A stretch of 23,502 nucleotides of DNA. It comes from Oscillospiraceae bacterium (GTDB lineage: Bacteria > Bacillota > Clostridia > Oscillospirales > Ruminococcaceae). The notes under the pieces are model-generated. The model had not been told where the DNA came from and made no database searches. It saw only the letters and a list, made by a program, of their open reading frames with translations. The stretch is taken from contig JAEDJD010000027.1 in NCBI GenBank assembly GCA_016296505.1, forward strand, positions 1 through 23,502, read 5' to 3'. Positions 1 through 6,800 of this stretch are shown in pieces (position 1 is the first letter of the stretch; the number at the start of each line of letters is the position of its first letter). Made by a program: the position numbers and the translations under genes.

Positions 1-362
1 AGCTTTCTGACGGTCATCAGGCTGTCCACGGTGTTTCTTGCGAAACGGGATACCGATTTCGTAACAATAAGGTCTATCTTCCCGTCAAGAGCATCCGCGA
101 TCATTCGATTAAAACCGTCTCTGTGCTTCGTATTTGTCGCCGAGATGCCCTGATCCGTATATACGCCCGCAAACTCCCAGTCATCACGCTTTTGAATGTA
201 TTCTGTGTAGTAGGAAACCTGCGCTTCATAGGAGGTCTGCTGTTCTTCGGAATCGGTCGAAACTCGTGCATATCCGGCAACCTTACGCTTTTTCGGCTGA
301 TCCAAAGGTGTGAATGTTGCACGATTCAGCTTTGCCGGAATGATTGTTACTTGTTTGCTCAC
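1..362 (-). CDS. Large serine recombinase, N-terminal part (runs off the window edge)
   Basis: Reading the minus strand from a GTG at 362 gives an open frame of about 120 residues to the window edge. It is the catalytic resolvase domain of a large serine recombinase, which cuts and rejoins DNA through a serine-DNA link. The motif YARVSTDSEEQ places the nucleophile at about Ser35, and SVSRFARNTVDSL is the conserved arginine-rich segment of the same domain. The start is supported by AAGGAG nine bases upstream. The GTG overlaps the TGA of the preceding recombinase (GTGA), so the two are translationally coupled. Tandem serine recombinases like this are common in Clostridial prophages and integrative elements. 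The frame stops at the window edge right after VRKL, so the recombinase core and zinc ribbon are not seen. Confidence 0.88.
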   Translation of the reverse strand, partial: MSKQVTIIPAKLNRATFTPLDQPKKRKVAGYARVSTDSEEQQTSYEAQVSYYTEYIQKRDDWEFAGVYTDQGISATNTKHRDGFNRMIADALDGKIDLIVTKSVSRFARNTVDSLMTVRK

Positions 363-1330
363 TTCTTCCTTCTCCTTTCTCTTGTTGCCGCACCCTTCTT
401 GCCGCACGCTGCTGCCTGGGAGCGTTTCTCCGCCGTCCATGCTTCTGATCTTGAATGATCTTCCCAGCGGACTGTCTGCTCGTGACCGTCATTGAAGATG
501 AAAGTTAGCACATTCGGTTTAGGAACTGTGATAGACTCAATCTCAGCCTGAAATACCTCGTTGTCAAACTCGTCAAGCCGCAACACTTCACAAACCTTGT
601 CATACAGGATATCTTCCGGTATCTGCTTGGATTTCGGACAAAATCTCTTACCTCTTGCGTTATAAGTCCAGCAGATCCATGTTATCCGGTAAGGCTGTAC
701 CTTCCTGCGATAATATTTCCCACAGCAGCCGCAGTGAATGATACCTGTAAATGGGTAGGTACCAGTTGTAGGATTGTCCGGTGTAAAATATTCTTTTTTC
801 TCCCGCAGAAGTTCCTGTGCGAGCATAAATGTGTCCTTGTCAATAATGGCTTCATGTGCTTCTTCCACATAATACTGCGGCAGCTCACCGTGGTTGGGCA
901 TTTTCCGCTTTGTGATATGGTTTTCACGGTAGGATTTTTGCAGCAGAAGGTCTCCGCAGTATTTTTCGTTTTTCAGTATACGGCGAATCGACCATGCAGT
1001 CCATATGCCGCCGCCCTTGGTCGGAACGCCCATTGCAAGCAGTTTGTTTGCGATTGCATTTTTACCCATACCGCTGAGAAAGTCGTTGAAAATCATTCTG
1101 ACAATCTCCGCTTCTTCGGGGACAATGATAAGCGTACCGTCATTGCTGCGTTCATAACCGAGAATTGTAATGCTGCCGAGCCGTCCCTGTTCAAAATCCT
1201 TGCGGATACGCCACTTCTGATTTTCACTGGCGGAGTAGCTTTCCTCTTGCGCATACGAGCCTAAAAGCGTCAGCATGAATTCACCGTCCGGTCTGATAGA
1301 GTGGATATTCTGCTCCTCGAAATAGACATG
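359..1330 (-). pseudogene. Large serine recombinase lacking its catalytic domain
   Basis: Homology to large serine recombinases starts at about 1330 with HVYFEEQNIHSIRPDGEF and runs through the helix with AQEES, the recombinase (DNA-binding) domain, a zinc ribbon (HCGCCGKYYRRK, then WICW and FCPK) and a basic C-terminus. The roughly 110-residue catalytic domain with the nucleophilic serine is absent. Upstream of the join, the frame reads into DNA that encodes a phage tail protein on another frame. An ATG at 1276 could start a 305-residue product, but it begins in mid-fold, so a recombinase-inactive remnant is the likeliest reading. Its TGA overlaps the start of the next recombinase. A chimeric assembly would give the same picture. 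Confidence 0.82.
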
Positions 1331-1496
1331 CTTTGAATAGCATGATATCCGGCTTGGTCTGCGGGATTTGCAGCACCTTCGACACGAGCGTGTTCAGCTT
1401 TTCGGTTTCCGAAGCGGATACACCCATCGCCACAAGATTTCGGGCTAAAGCATCTCTCTGCTCATCGAGGGCTGTCAGATAATTTGCAATGCTCAT
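1281..1496 (-). CDS. Short phage tail-associated protein, 71 aa, C-terminus chimeric
   Basis: The N-terminal 45 residues (MSIANYLTALDEQRDALARN, then AMGVSASETEKLNTLVSKV) match the style of small proteins encoded next to tail-fibre or baseplate genes in Firmicute prophages. I recognise the style rather than a named family. The ATG directly follows the TGA of the upstream tail gene, with GGAGGTG ahead of it, so the pair is coupled. The last 20 or so residues are read out of frame across the serine-recombinase remnant (overlap 1281-1330) and are probably not native. The original protein was likely longer and cut at the join near 1330. Confidence 0.55.
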   Translation of the reverse strand: MSIANYLTALDEQRDALARNLVAMGVSASETEKLNTLVSKVLQIPQTKPDIMLFKACLFRGAEYPLYQTGR

Positions 1497-2231
1497 TCAG
1501 TTCACCTCCACAATAGCCGCCAGTGCATCCTCCACACCTGCGAGGGCATCTTCAACAGCGGCAAGTCTTGTGCTGATATCCGTGATAGAGGTCTTTGCAC
1601 CCTGCATATCATAGAGAATTTCCGTCTTGAAACGCTCGAACACGCCCTCATTGACACCCACACGCTCGTTGAGGTTCATCGCACTGGTGTATGCCTCGTT
1701 CCATCGGGAAACATGAGACTCGGTGATACTGTTGAGCGTTGTGAGGTTGTGATGCCAGTGCGCCTCTCCGACAACAGTCGAAATGGAGTCCATGTCATCG
1801 AGCATTTCCTGCGTGATGGAATCAAGCACCGTTTTGTTAGAATGCGAATGCGCCTGTGCGGAGACCTCACTCAGCCCAGTAGACAGCCCGTGCAGAGCGT
1901 TTGCGGTCGATGCCTGAAATGCCGCCTGATCCTGCATATATTGTTCTGTGATAGAATCCAGCACATCCTTGTTCTCATGCGTGTGTGCAGTGTTGGAGAA
2001 GTTGTTGACGGATTCAAAGAGCGTGTGGATCTGCTCCCTTGTCCAGTCCTCGAAAGGACCATAATCCTCCATTGCAGTCACAAGCGCTTCGGTGATGCGT
2101 TCAAGCACAGCCTGAGCCTTGCAAAAGAGCTGCACCTGATTGATTTTCAAGCCCAGCGACCTTGCTATAGCCTTATATCCAATGCCCTGCATTCGCATTG
2201 CCCGTACTTGATATTTTTGAGAATCTGTCAT
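1497..2231 (-). CDS. Fusion of an HTH protein N-terminus to a phage tail repeat protein
   Basis: Translation is placed at the ATG at 2231, which has GAGGTGAGG just upstream; the frame is open further but without ribosome-site support. Residues 1-40 (MTDSQKYQVRAMRMQGIGYK, then AIARSLGLKINQVQLFCK) form a helix-turn-helix of the kind that starts small regulators encoded beside serine recombinases in Clostridia. From about residue 41 the sequence changes character: three histidine-rich repeats, AHTHENKDVLDSITEQ (82-97), AHSHSNKTVLDSITQE (127-142) and AHWHHNLTTLNSITES (157-172), then a helical C-terminus. Such AHxHxN..LxSIT repeats occur in prophage tail or structural proteins. A DNA-binding head on a tail repeat makes no known functional sense, so the gene is probably chimeric, by recombination or by assembly. 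Confidence 0.6.
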   Translation of the reverse strand: MTDSQKYQVRAMRMQGIGYKAIARSLGLKINQVQLFCKAQAVLERITEALVTAMEDYGPFEDWTREQIHTLFESVNNFSNTAHTHENKDVLDSITEQYMQDQAAFQASTANALHGLSTGLSEVSAQAHSHSNKTVLDSITQEMLDDMDSISTVVGEAHWHHNLTTLNSITESHVSRWNEAYTSAMNLNERVGVNEGVFERFKTEILYDMQGAKTSITDISTRLAAVEDALAGVEDALAAIVEVN

Positions 2232-2654
2232 CTGCCTCACCTCGAAACTTCTGATTTTATACGGTTTTTGGTATCCACACGGGCTACGCCAAGTGGCAAA
2301 CTGTAAAATGCGGTTTGCTGCTAAAAATACCAGGTTTATACCGCTTTTTGCGTGGAAAATCGCCGATTTACAATGCGTTTTGTAACGAAACGCCGCAAGA
2401 ATCAAAGTACCAAAAGGTTATATGGCGATTGCTGGAATAGCACGAAAAATCTGCATTTTCTGTTTCCTGCACAGTAGCGTCTTGACTGTAAATCCACACT
2501 GTCAGGGTCCCAGATGACCGGGGCCCTTGCAAATTCGCGTTTTTTCACACGAGAGGGGCCGACGGTCTTGCGTTGCTTTCATTTTTGAGATTTTCACCTG
2601 CCCCGGTGGGCTGCCCCAGCCCCCAGCCCCGCCCGTTATTCTGCTTCAAACTAC
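2232..2654. other. Non-coding stretch, possible phage cos-like region
   Basis: No convincing gene lies here. The stretch goes from AT-richer DNA upstream of the HTH gene to a very GC-rich segment (about 2505-2635) with GGGTCCC, GGGGCCC, CCCCGGTGGGG-like blocks and a C-rich run. GC-rich DNA of this kind lies between the HNH endonuclease and the small terminase in many Firmicute siphoviruses and can hold the cos site. The HNH gene at 4223-4582 is the nearest prophage gene on the same side. No terminase small subunit is recognisable. The cos reading is an inference from context only. Confidence 0.35.
2614..2634 (-). other. Potential G-quadruplex tract
   Basis: On the minus strand this 21-base tract reads as four G runs of 3, 4, 5 and 4 separated by loops of 1, 2 and 2 bases, a textbook intramolecular quadruplex pattern. 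It ends 20 bases before the -35 box of the HipA-like kinase promoter. Folding is predicted from pattern only. Confidence 0.6.
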
Positions 2655-2683
2655 TTGATATCCCGAAGAAAGTATGGTATAAT
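2655..2683 (+). promoter_or_regulatory. Promoter of the HipA-like kinase gene
   Basis: TTGATA at 2655-2660 and TATAAT at 2678-2683 are separated by 17 bases, with TGG before the -10 box. The start codon at 2719 follows 35 bases later, with GGAGGG as ribosome site. Confidence 0.85.
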
Positions 2684-2718
2684 AAAATGGATCACAGAAC
2701 GAAGGAGGGCGGACAGAG

Positions 2719-4182
2719 ATGTATTTCCTGATGAATAAGAACGCAGTAGTTGCAGCTTTTGATAAGAAGCCCGCCACTGCTTTCTCAGATGGTGTTTTGT
2801 TCTCTGAAGTCGAACGGATGGGAAAGCTGCCGTTTGGATTCGATGACATCAACACCTGGCTTGACAGCCGCAAGTCCTCAAAGCATAACGCCCACCTGCA
2901 GAAGATCATGCGGCAGATGGGGTGCGATGATAACGAAGGTTTTATCAGAACAACACATGCTGCTACGATCAACGATACGTTCTGGGTGAAGTCGGATCGT
3001 GAAAGCCTGACATGGGAGCAGGTATCTCTGTACAGTAACCAGTTCACAGAAGCGATCTCCCGTCTGGCATTTGAAGGCGTCGGCTTGTATGTAGCTGATT
3101 TCTCGTCTACATCACCGGAGCTTGCATGTGAGGGTTCCTTCCGTAAGTGCTTCCGAAAGGAAGAAAAGCGCGGCAGCTTCGGCTCGGATATATTCATCTA
3201 CAAGCGAGGCAATGAATACGGAGCAGGTCTGGAACCGTACTGTGAAATGCTTGCGTCAGAGATCGCAGCGATCATCAGTCCTGAAAACTATGTTCCTTAT
3301 AGCACAGTGTTGCTTCACGGTAAACTGGCATCCAAGTGCAATTTGTTTACAAACGAGCAATACGGATACGCTTCCTTTTCAAAGCTCATGAAAGCAAAGG
3401 GGCTGCAGGATATTTTCGATTATTTTGAAAACATCGGTGCATCACAGACATTCCGTGAAATGCTTGTCGTTGATTCTCTCTGTTTCAATCAGGATCGGCA
3501 TGCCGGAAACTACGGCGTTCTTTTCAACAACGACACACTGGAGATCACCGGTATGTCACCGGTATTCGACCTGAATCTTTCTATGCTGCCGTATGTTTCG
3601 ATGTCTGACTTTGAAAACATCGGTGACAAGCTGTTTGAGTATGCGCCGGTTCTCGGGGATGACTTTACCCGCATCGGTCAAATGGCAATGAATGATACGC
3701 TCCGTGACCGTGTAAAGGCGATCTGCGATTTTTCCTTTGCCTTCAGAGGCGACGATACATTCGCGCCGGATCGTGTCAAAGCGGTCGAAGCAGTAATCCG
3801 CAAGCAGGCGGCTGCGCTTCTCTCCACAGAGACGCTCCGTACCAGAGATGTTTTCTTCTCACAGAATGCTGTACAGGAAGATATTTATCAGGAAGAGGTA
3901 CAGCAAGCGGTAAAACGCTTCAATGTCTTCAGAGATGCAGTTGATAACATGGTGCTTGGTGACAATGTTTTCCAAAGCGAATGCGTATCATCCGATACAG
4001 TCCAGCTCGTTTTTGAGATGAACTTCTATGAGCTGACGATCGATTTTCTGAAAAGGCAGATCATGATTGCTGACGATCGCATGAAAGCTATATCACCCGA
4101 TGCTCTGCAAGATGCTGATCCGGCAGTCTACGAACTGTATGAGAAGCTGAACAGTCTTTTCACGAATATGAACCAGTATTAA
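2719..4182 (+). CDS. HipA-like protein kinase, 487 aa
   Basis: A serine/threonine kinase of the HipA/CtkA-like fold. The catalytic core is visible at residues 249-266, LVVDSLCFNQDRHAGNYG: D259-R260-H261 with N264 matches the HipA N.DRH..N.G loop, and PVFD (D284) is the metal-binding aspartate. The N-terminal part (FWVKSDRESLTWEQVSLYSN, residues 88-107) resembles the same region of the second HipA-like protein at 16808-18013, so the two are distant paralogues. The C-terminal 150 residues are helical and unassigned. Classical HipA phosphorylates a tRNA synthetase and pairs with a HipB antitoxin; no hipB-like gene adjoins this one. It has its own promoter and terminator and lies opposite to the flanking prophage genes, which fits a moron or cargo gene. 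Start chosen from GGAGGG upstream. Confidence 0.85.
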   Translation: MYFLMNKNAVVAAFDKKPATAFSDGVLFSEVERMGKLPFGFDDINTWLDSRKSSKHNAHLQKIMRQMGCDDNEGFIRTTHAATINDTFWVKSDRESLTWEQVSLYSNQFTEAISRLAFEGVGLYVADFSSTSPELACEGSFRKCFRKEEKRGSFGSDIFIYKRGNEYGAGLEPYCEMLASEIAAIISPENYVPYSTVLLHGKLASKCNLFTNEQYGYASFSKLMKAKGLQDIFDYFENIGASQTFREMLVVDSLCFNQDRHAGNYGVLFNNDTLEITGMSPVFDLNLSMLPYVSMSDFENIGDKLFEYAPVLGDDFTRIGQMAMNDTLRDRVKAICDFSFAFRGDDTFAPDRVKAVEAVIRKQAAALLSTETLRTRDVFFSQNAVQEDIYQEEVQQAVKRFNVFRDAVDNMVLGDNVFQSECVSSDTVQLVFEMNFYELTIDFLKRQIMIADDRMKAISPDALQDADPAVYELYEKLNSLFTNMNQY

Positions 4183-4189
4183 GTCTGAT

Positions 4190-4225
4190 AAAAGGAGTTT
4201 CTCGATCTGAGAGGCTCCTTTTTCA
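4190..4225. terminator. Rho-independent terminator after the HipA-like gene
   Basis: AAAAGGAG pairs with CTCCTTTT around a smaller inner pairing (TCTC with GAGA), followed by a T run on the plus strand. The minus strand also ends in a T-rich arm, so it may serve the convergent HNH gene as well. Confidence 0.8.
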
Positions 4226-4582
4226 ATACTTGTATTCCGGTGTGTGATCTTCGTTTCGGGTCTTAATGCTGTGGTGTCTGTGACAGAGACTCTGCCAGTT
4301 GCTTTGATCCCAGAAGAGAACACTGTCTCCGCGGTGCGGCTTGATGTGGTCAACATCGGTAGCCTTCACATAGCGGCCTTCTTTCAGGCACTCCACACAC
4401 AGTGGGTGCGTTTCCAGATACCGCTTACGGGCTTTGTTCCATGCCGTACCGTATCCTCGGCTTCCTGCGGAGCGTGTATCCTCCGGGTGGAGGGAACGAT
4501 GTTTGTCACAGTACTTGGTGCCGTATGGTACAAGCTCTGCACAGCCGGGATGCCGGCATGGGGTATTCGGTCTCTTGGGCAT
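4223..4582 (-). CDS. Phage HNH endonuclease, 119 aa
   Basis: A small HNH nuclease of the type encoded next to the terminase in siphoviruses, where it assists DNA cleavage during packaging. Zinc ligands are visible: C9, C14, C25 and H28 form an N-terminal knuckle, and C62-x2-C65 with C100 and H103/H104 form the HNH zinc site. The core VDHIKPH (D78-H79) plus N95 and HRHH complete the beta-beta-alpha-metal motif. The start at 4582 is preferred because GGAGGTG lies six bases upstream; the frame stays open 31 codons further, without a ribosome site. Its neighbour upstream on the same strand is a methionine adenosyltransferase fragment, a pairing seen in Firmicute prophages. The terminase expected next is missing here; a terminase fragment occurs at 20014-21723. 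Confidence 0.88.
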   Translation of the reverse strand: MPKRPNTPCRHPGCAELVPYGTKYCDKHRSLHPEDTRSAGSRGYGTAWNKARKRYLETHPLCVECLKEGRYVKATDVDHIKPHRGDSVLFWDQSNWQSLCHRHHSIKTRNEDHTPEYKY

Positions 4583-4694
4583 TGGCTTCACCTCCGTTTT
4601 CGTGGCTTTTACAAGAGCCTCTACTATATAGTGTGGGAGAGGCTTCCAGTAAGGGGTAGCAGAAAACTTTCTCAAAAAAATTTTTCAGAGGCAC

Positions 4695-5339
4695 TTACTG
4701 TTCCCACGGAAGCCCCGATTTGCCGAAATGTCCGTATGCAGAAATGGCGTTATAGTCCACATCGAGAAGCCCCAGACCGTCAATAATGCCTCTCGGTGTG
4801 AGGTCGTAGTTCTCACGGACGTACTGACTGATGAACTCCGTATCCTGATGCTCTGTGCCGAAGGTCTCCACATACACGGAGACGGGTTCTGCCACACCGA
4901 TCGCATATGCGATCTGCACCTCTGCCATATCCGCGTATCCGGCACTGACGATATCCCTTGCAATTTTTCTCGCCGCATATGCGCCGCTGCGGTCAACCTT
5001 TGAAGGATCTTTGCCGGACATCGCACCGCCGCCAATATGACCGATGCCGCCGTAGGTATCACAGGCGAGCTTTCTGCCGGTAACGCCGCAATCAGCGAAA
5101 GAGCTGCCGAGGACAAATCTGCCGGTCGGATTCACGAGTTTTTCAAAGTCGGTATTCAGCCCATACTCCGTAGCCGTGCGGATCATGAGGTTTTCGATGA
5201 TGGACTTGAAGTCCTCAACGTTCACATCGTGTGTATGCTGCACGGAGCAGAGGAACACACTAAGCGTCAGATGCTCACAGCGCAGACTGCTCTCCCATGA
5301 AAAAGGGCACGCAGGCAGCAGATGTACACATGGATACAC
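4695..5339 (-). pseudogene. metK: S-adenosylmethionine synthetase, C-terminal half only
   Basis: The enzyme makes S-adenosylmethionine from methionine and ATP. Clear family blocks are TGRFVLG, GVTGRKL.CDTYGG, the glycine loop GGGAMSGKDPSKVDRS, YAARKIAR and YAIGVAEPVSV. Full MetK is near 395 residues; here only about 190 remain, starting around CEHLTLSVFLCSVQHTHDVN (position about 5275). The N-terminal half, with the methionine site and part of the ATP site, is gone, and the residues before that point read like non-native sequence. It precedes the HNH gene on the same strand. Phage-borne metK genes usually accompany DNA methylases, but none is present. The remnant cannot form a complete active site. 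The 126 bases beyond it, to 5465, hold nothing recognisable. Confidence 0.85.
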
Positions 5340-5465
5340 CCATTACATCTGATATGGTCTATGCAGACCACAGGCTGTCTTGGTTGTTTCCATTATGAGC
5401 ATCTGTCCGCCAGTGCGCGCCCTGACTAACAAATGTGATATTGTAATTGGTTTATAAACTGGTTC

Positions 5466-6239
5466 TTACTTCATGAAACGGTCTTCAGCCTCCAGAATAA
5501 GCCTCAGCTCCCATCGCTCGTCCAGAAATGTCTCGGCATCGATGTGTGTAGGTGTTGCACCACCGTCCTCCACAACAGCAGAGTGATACTGATAATCGGT
5601 GCAGTTGGCAAGTTTGAAAGAAGTTCTGCGGTTATGCCTTCTCGCAGCAACAGTTCCGTCACTGTATACTTCCATTTTCAGATCACCGTCATTGTAGGAT
5701 GCAAGCAAGGTCTTATTTGTGCCTTTATGCATATCAACAGCCGCGATCAGTTCACGAAGCGTTCGGGGTTCTTTCTTCTGATCAATCACGCCGTCTGCGG
5801 TATCAGCGTAGCAGTTATCGGTCATATCGCCGTTGCCGATGTACTCACGGAATCCAGCCGCGGTAAACACCAGCACCGGAATGCCGCACTTCTGAGCTTC
5901 CTTGATCTCTGCGGACATCCCGCTGCTGATGCGGGGAGAGATGATCCACAGCTCATCACAGGATCGCAGAGCCTTCAGTCCCAGTTCCATGCCGAGCGCA
6001 CGCTCAACCTCGTCATCATCGTTCAGAAACTGCGGGTAGAAGAGGTGCGGCGCAACCGGATCACAGCCTCTGAGGGCTGCGAAGGTGCAGGCATCCTTTG
6101 GGAGTTTCAGATTATCGATCAGCTCGTTGGCGCGGAAAATCGGATCGGTGGATACCGGACGGAGAGGGCTGCAGATGTAAACGGTCTTTTTGTCCACAAT
6201 TGTGGACACTTTTGCGGTCAGAGGAGTTGGTGCTTTCAT
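5466..6239 (-). CDS. DUF4406-like (nucleoside 2-deoxyribosyltransferase-like) protein, 257 aa
   Basis: The N-terminal 150 residues carry the family pattern: YICSPLRPVS (21-30), PVAPHLFYPQFL (61-72), ERALGMELGL (79-88), CDELWIISPRISSGMSAEI (94-112). This Rossmann-like fold is related to nucleoside 2-deoxyribosyltransferases, but members in phages and plasmids have no settled reaction. Residues 155-257 form a second region (LLASYNDGDLKMEVYSDGT, then a basic RRHNRR) that I do not recognise. The start is supported by AAAGGAAG seven bases before the ATG. Its leader contains the structured RNA at 6287-6411, and a perfect 18-bp palindrome overlaps codons 11-16, so both RNA-level and operator-type control are possible. 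Probably prophage or plasmid-derived. Confidence 0.8.
   Translation of the reverse strand: MKAPTPLTAKVSTIVDKKTVYICSPLRPVSTDPIFRANELIDNLKLPKDACTFAALRGCDPVAPHLFYPQFLNDDDEVERALGMELGLKALRSCDELWIISPRISSGMSAEIKEAQKCGIPVLVFTAAGFREYIGNGDMTDNCYADTADGVIDQKKEPRTLRELIAAVDMHKGTNKTLLASYNDGDLKMEVYSDGTVAARRHNRRTSFKLANCTDYQYHSAVVEDGGATPTHIDAETFLDERWELRLILEAEDRFMK
6191..6208. promoter_or_regulatory. Perfect 18-bp palindrome inside the start of the DUF4406-like gene
   Basis: TGTCCACAATTGTGGACA is fully self-complementary. Each arm contains a sequence one base from the DnaA box TTATCCACA, and its right arm belongs to the 12-mer GTGGACACTTTT that recurs at 6520 and 6645. A repressor or initiator site is plausible. 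Confidence 0.5.
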
Positions 6240-6286
6240 GTTAATACTTCCTTTCAGATAATTGTTTTAACAGTTTCGGACGGCAT

Positions 6287-6411
6287 AAAAATAGCCGGGT
6301 GCATACGAAGGGAGAACATTCAGCTACATCTTGTACTTATGGATATAGTTTGCACCTATAGCCACAAGATATAGTTCTGTATGAACACCCGCTCGCCGTA
6401 TGCATACGGCG
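6287..6411 (-). ncRNA. Candidate structured RNA or riboswitch-like leader
   Basis: On the minus strand, upstream of the DUF4406-like gene, nested helices pair with almost no mismatch. P1 is AGC+GGGUG (6386-6393) with CACCC+GCU (6293-6301, one bulged G), continued by CAUAC/GUAUG (6379-6383 with 6302-6306). P2 is AGAAC/GUUCU (6374-6378 with 6313-6317), P3 AUCUUGU/ACAAGAU (6364-6370 with 6328-6334) and P4 UAUAG/CUAUA (6356-6360 with 6344-6348), closing a seven-base loop. A perfect 18-bp palindrome (6394-6411) sits directly 5'. P1 is followed by U5 (6287-6291), like a terminator. The P4 loop segment GGUGCA is complementary to UGCACC in the 3' arm of P1, so two exclusive folds are possible. I cannot match it to a known class. 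Confidence 0.6.
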
Positions 6412-6800
6412 GTATGGGGAATTGTTTTACAATTCAAGGGCGGCTGACTTTGTAAGCTCTCTGTCCTTGACTGTGTTTATATTGTACCAGATAATTTCGT
6501 TTTCGGATATACATTTAGCGTGAACACTTTTCAACAGGTTTTCAACAGAAAATCAGCCGATTTTGATATGATTTGCACATCAAACAGCATATCCGATATC
6601 GACATTTTATTTATTATAACGGAAAAATCACGAATTTTCTGTGGAAAAGTGTCCACGCTTGATGAACGGTACTCAATGAATTTTTAGATTGCCTGAAAAC
6701 CGCTATTTTACGCTACTTTTATGCCATATCCAGTCGCTCGAACATAAAAAAAGAGCTGCACCGCAGCATCTAAGTGTTGCAGTACAGCGCATTATAGATT
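6412..6800. other. Intergenic region with operator or origin-like sites
   Basis: No gene is supported here. It holds a small inverted repeat GAATTG/CAATTC near 6420-6436, a possible plus-strand promoter (TTGACT about 6471-6476 and GATAAT about 6490-6495), the repeat cluster at 6517-6659, and AT-rich DNA between the two arms of that cluster. Confidence 0.5.
6517..6659. repeat. Inverted 21-bp repeats with DnaA-box-like sites
   Basis: AGCGTGAACACTTTTCAACAG (6517-6537) and the reverse complement of 6639-6659 match at 19 of 21 positions. Next to the first arm TTTTCAACA is directly repeated (6529-6537, 6540-6548). The second arm contains TTTTCCACA on the minus strand, which fits the DnaA box consensus TTWTNCACA. 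The spacer of about 100 bp is AT-rich. Candidate operator pair or replication origin of a mobile element. Confidence 0.55.

Noticed and set aside
123..1264. Plus-strand open frames across the recombinase region
   Set aside because: They lie antisense to clear serine-recombinase coding sequence, lack ribosome sites and show no family signatures.
5297..5398. 34-residue plus-strand frame starting MKKGTQAADVHMDTPITSDM
   Set aside because: No ribosome site, very short, overlaps the MetK remnant; nothing supports expression.
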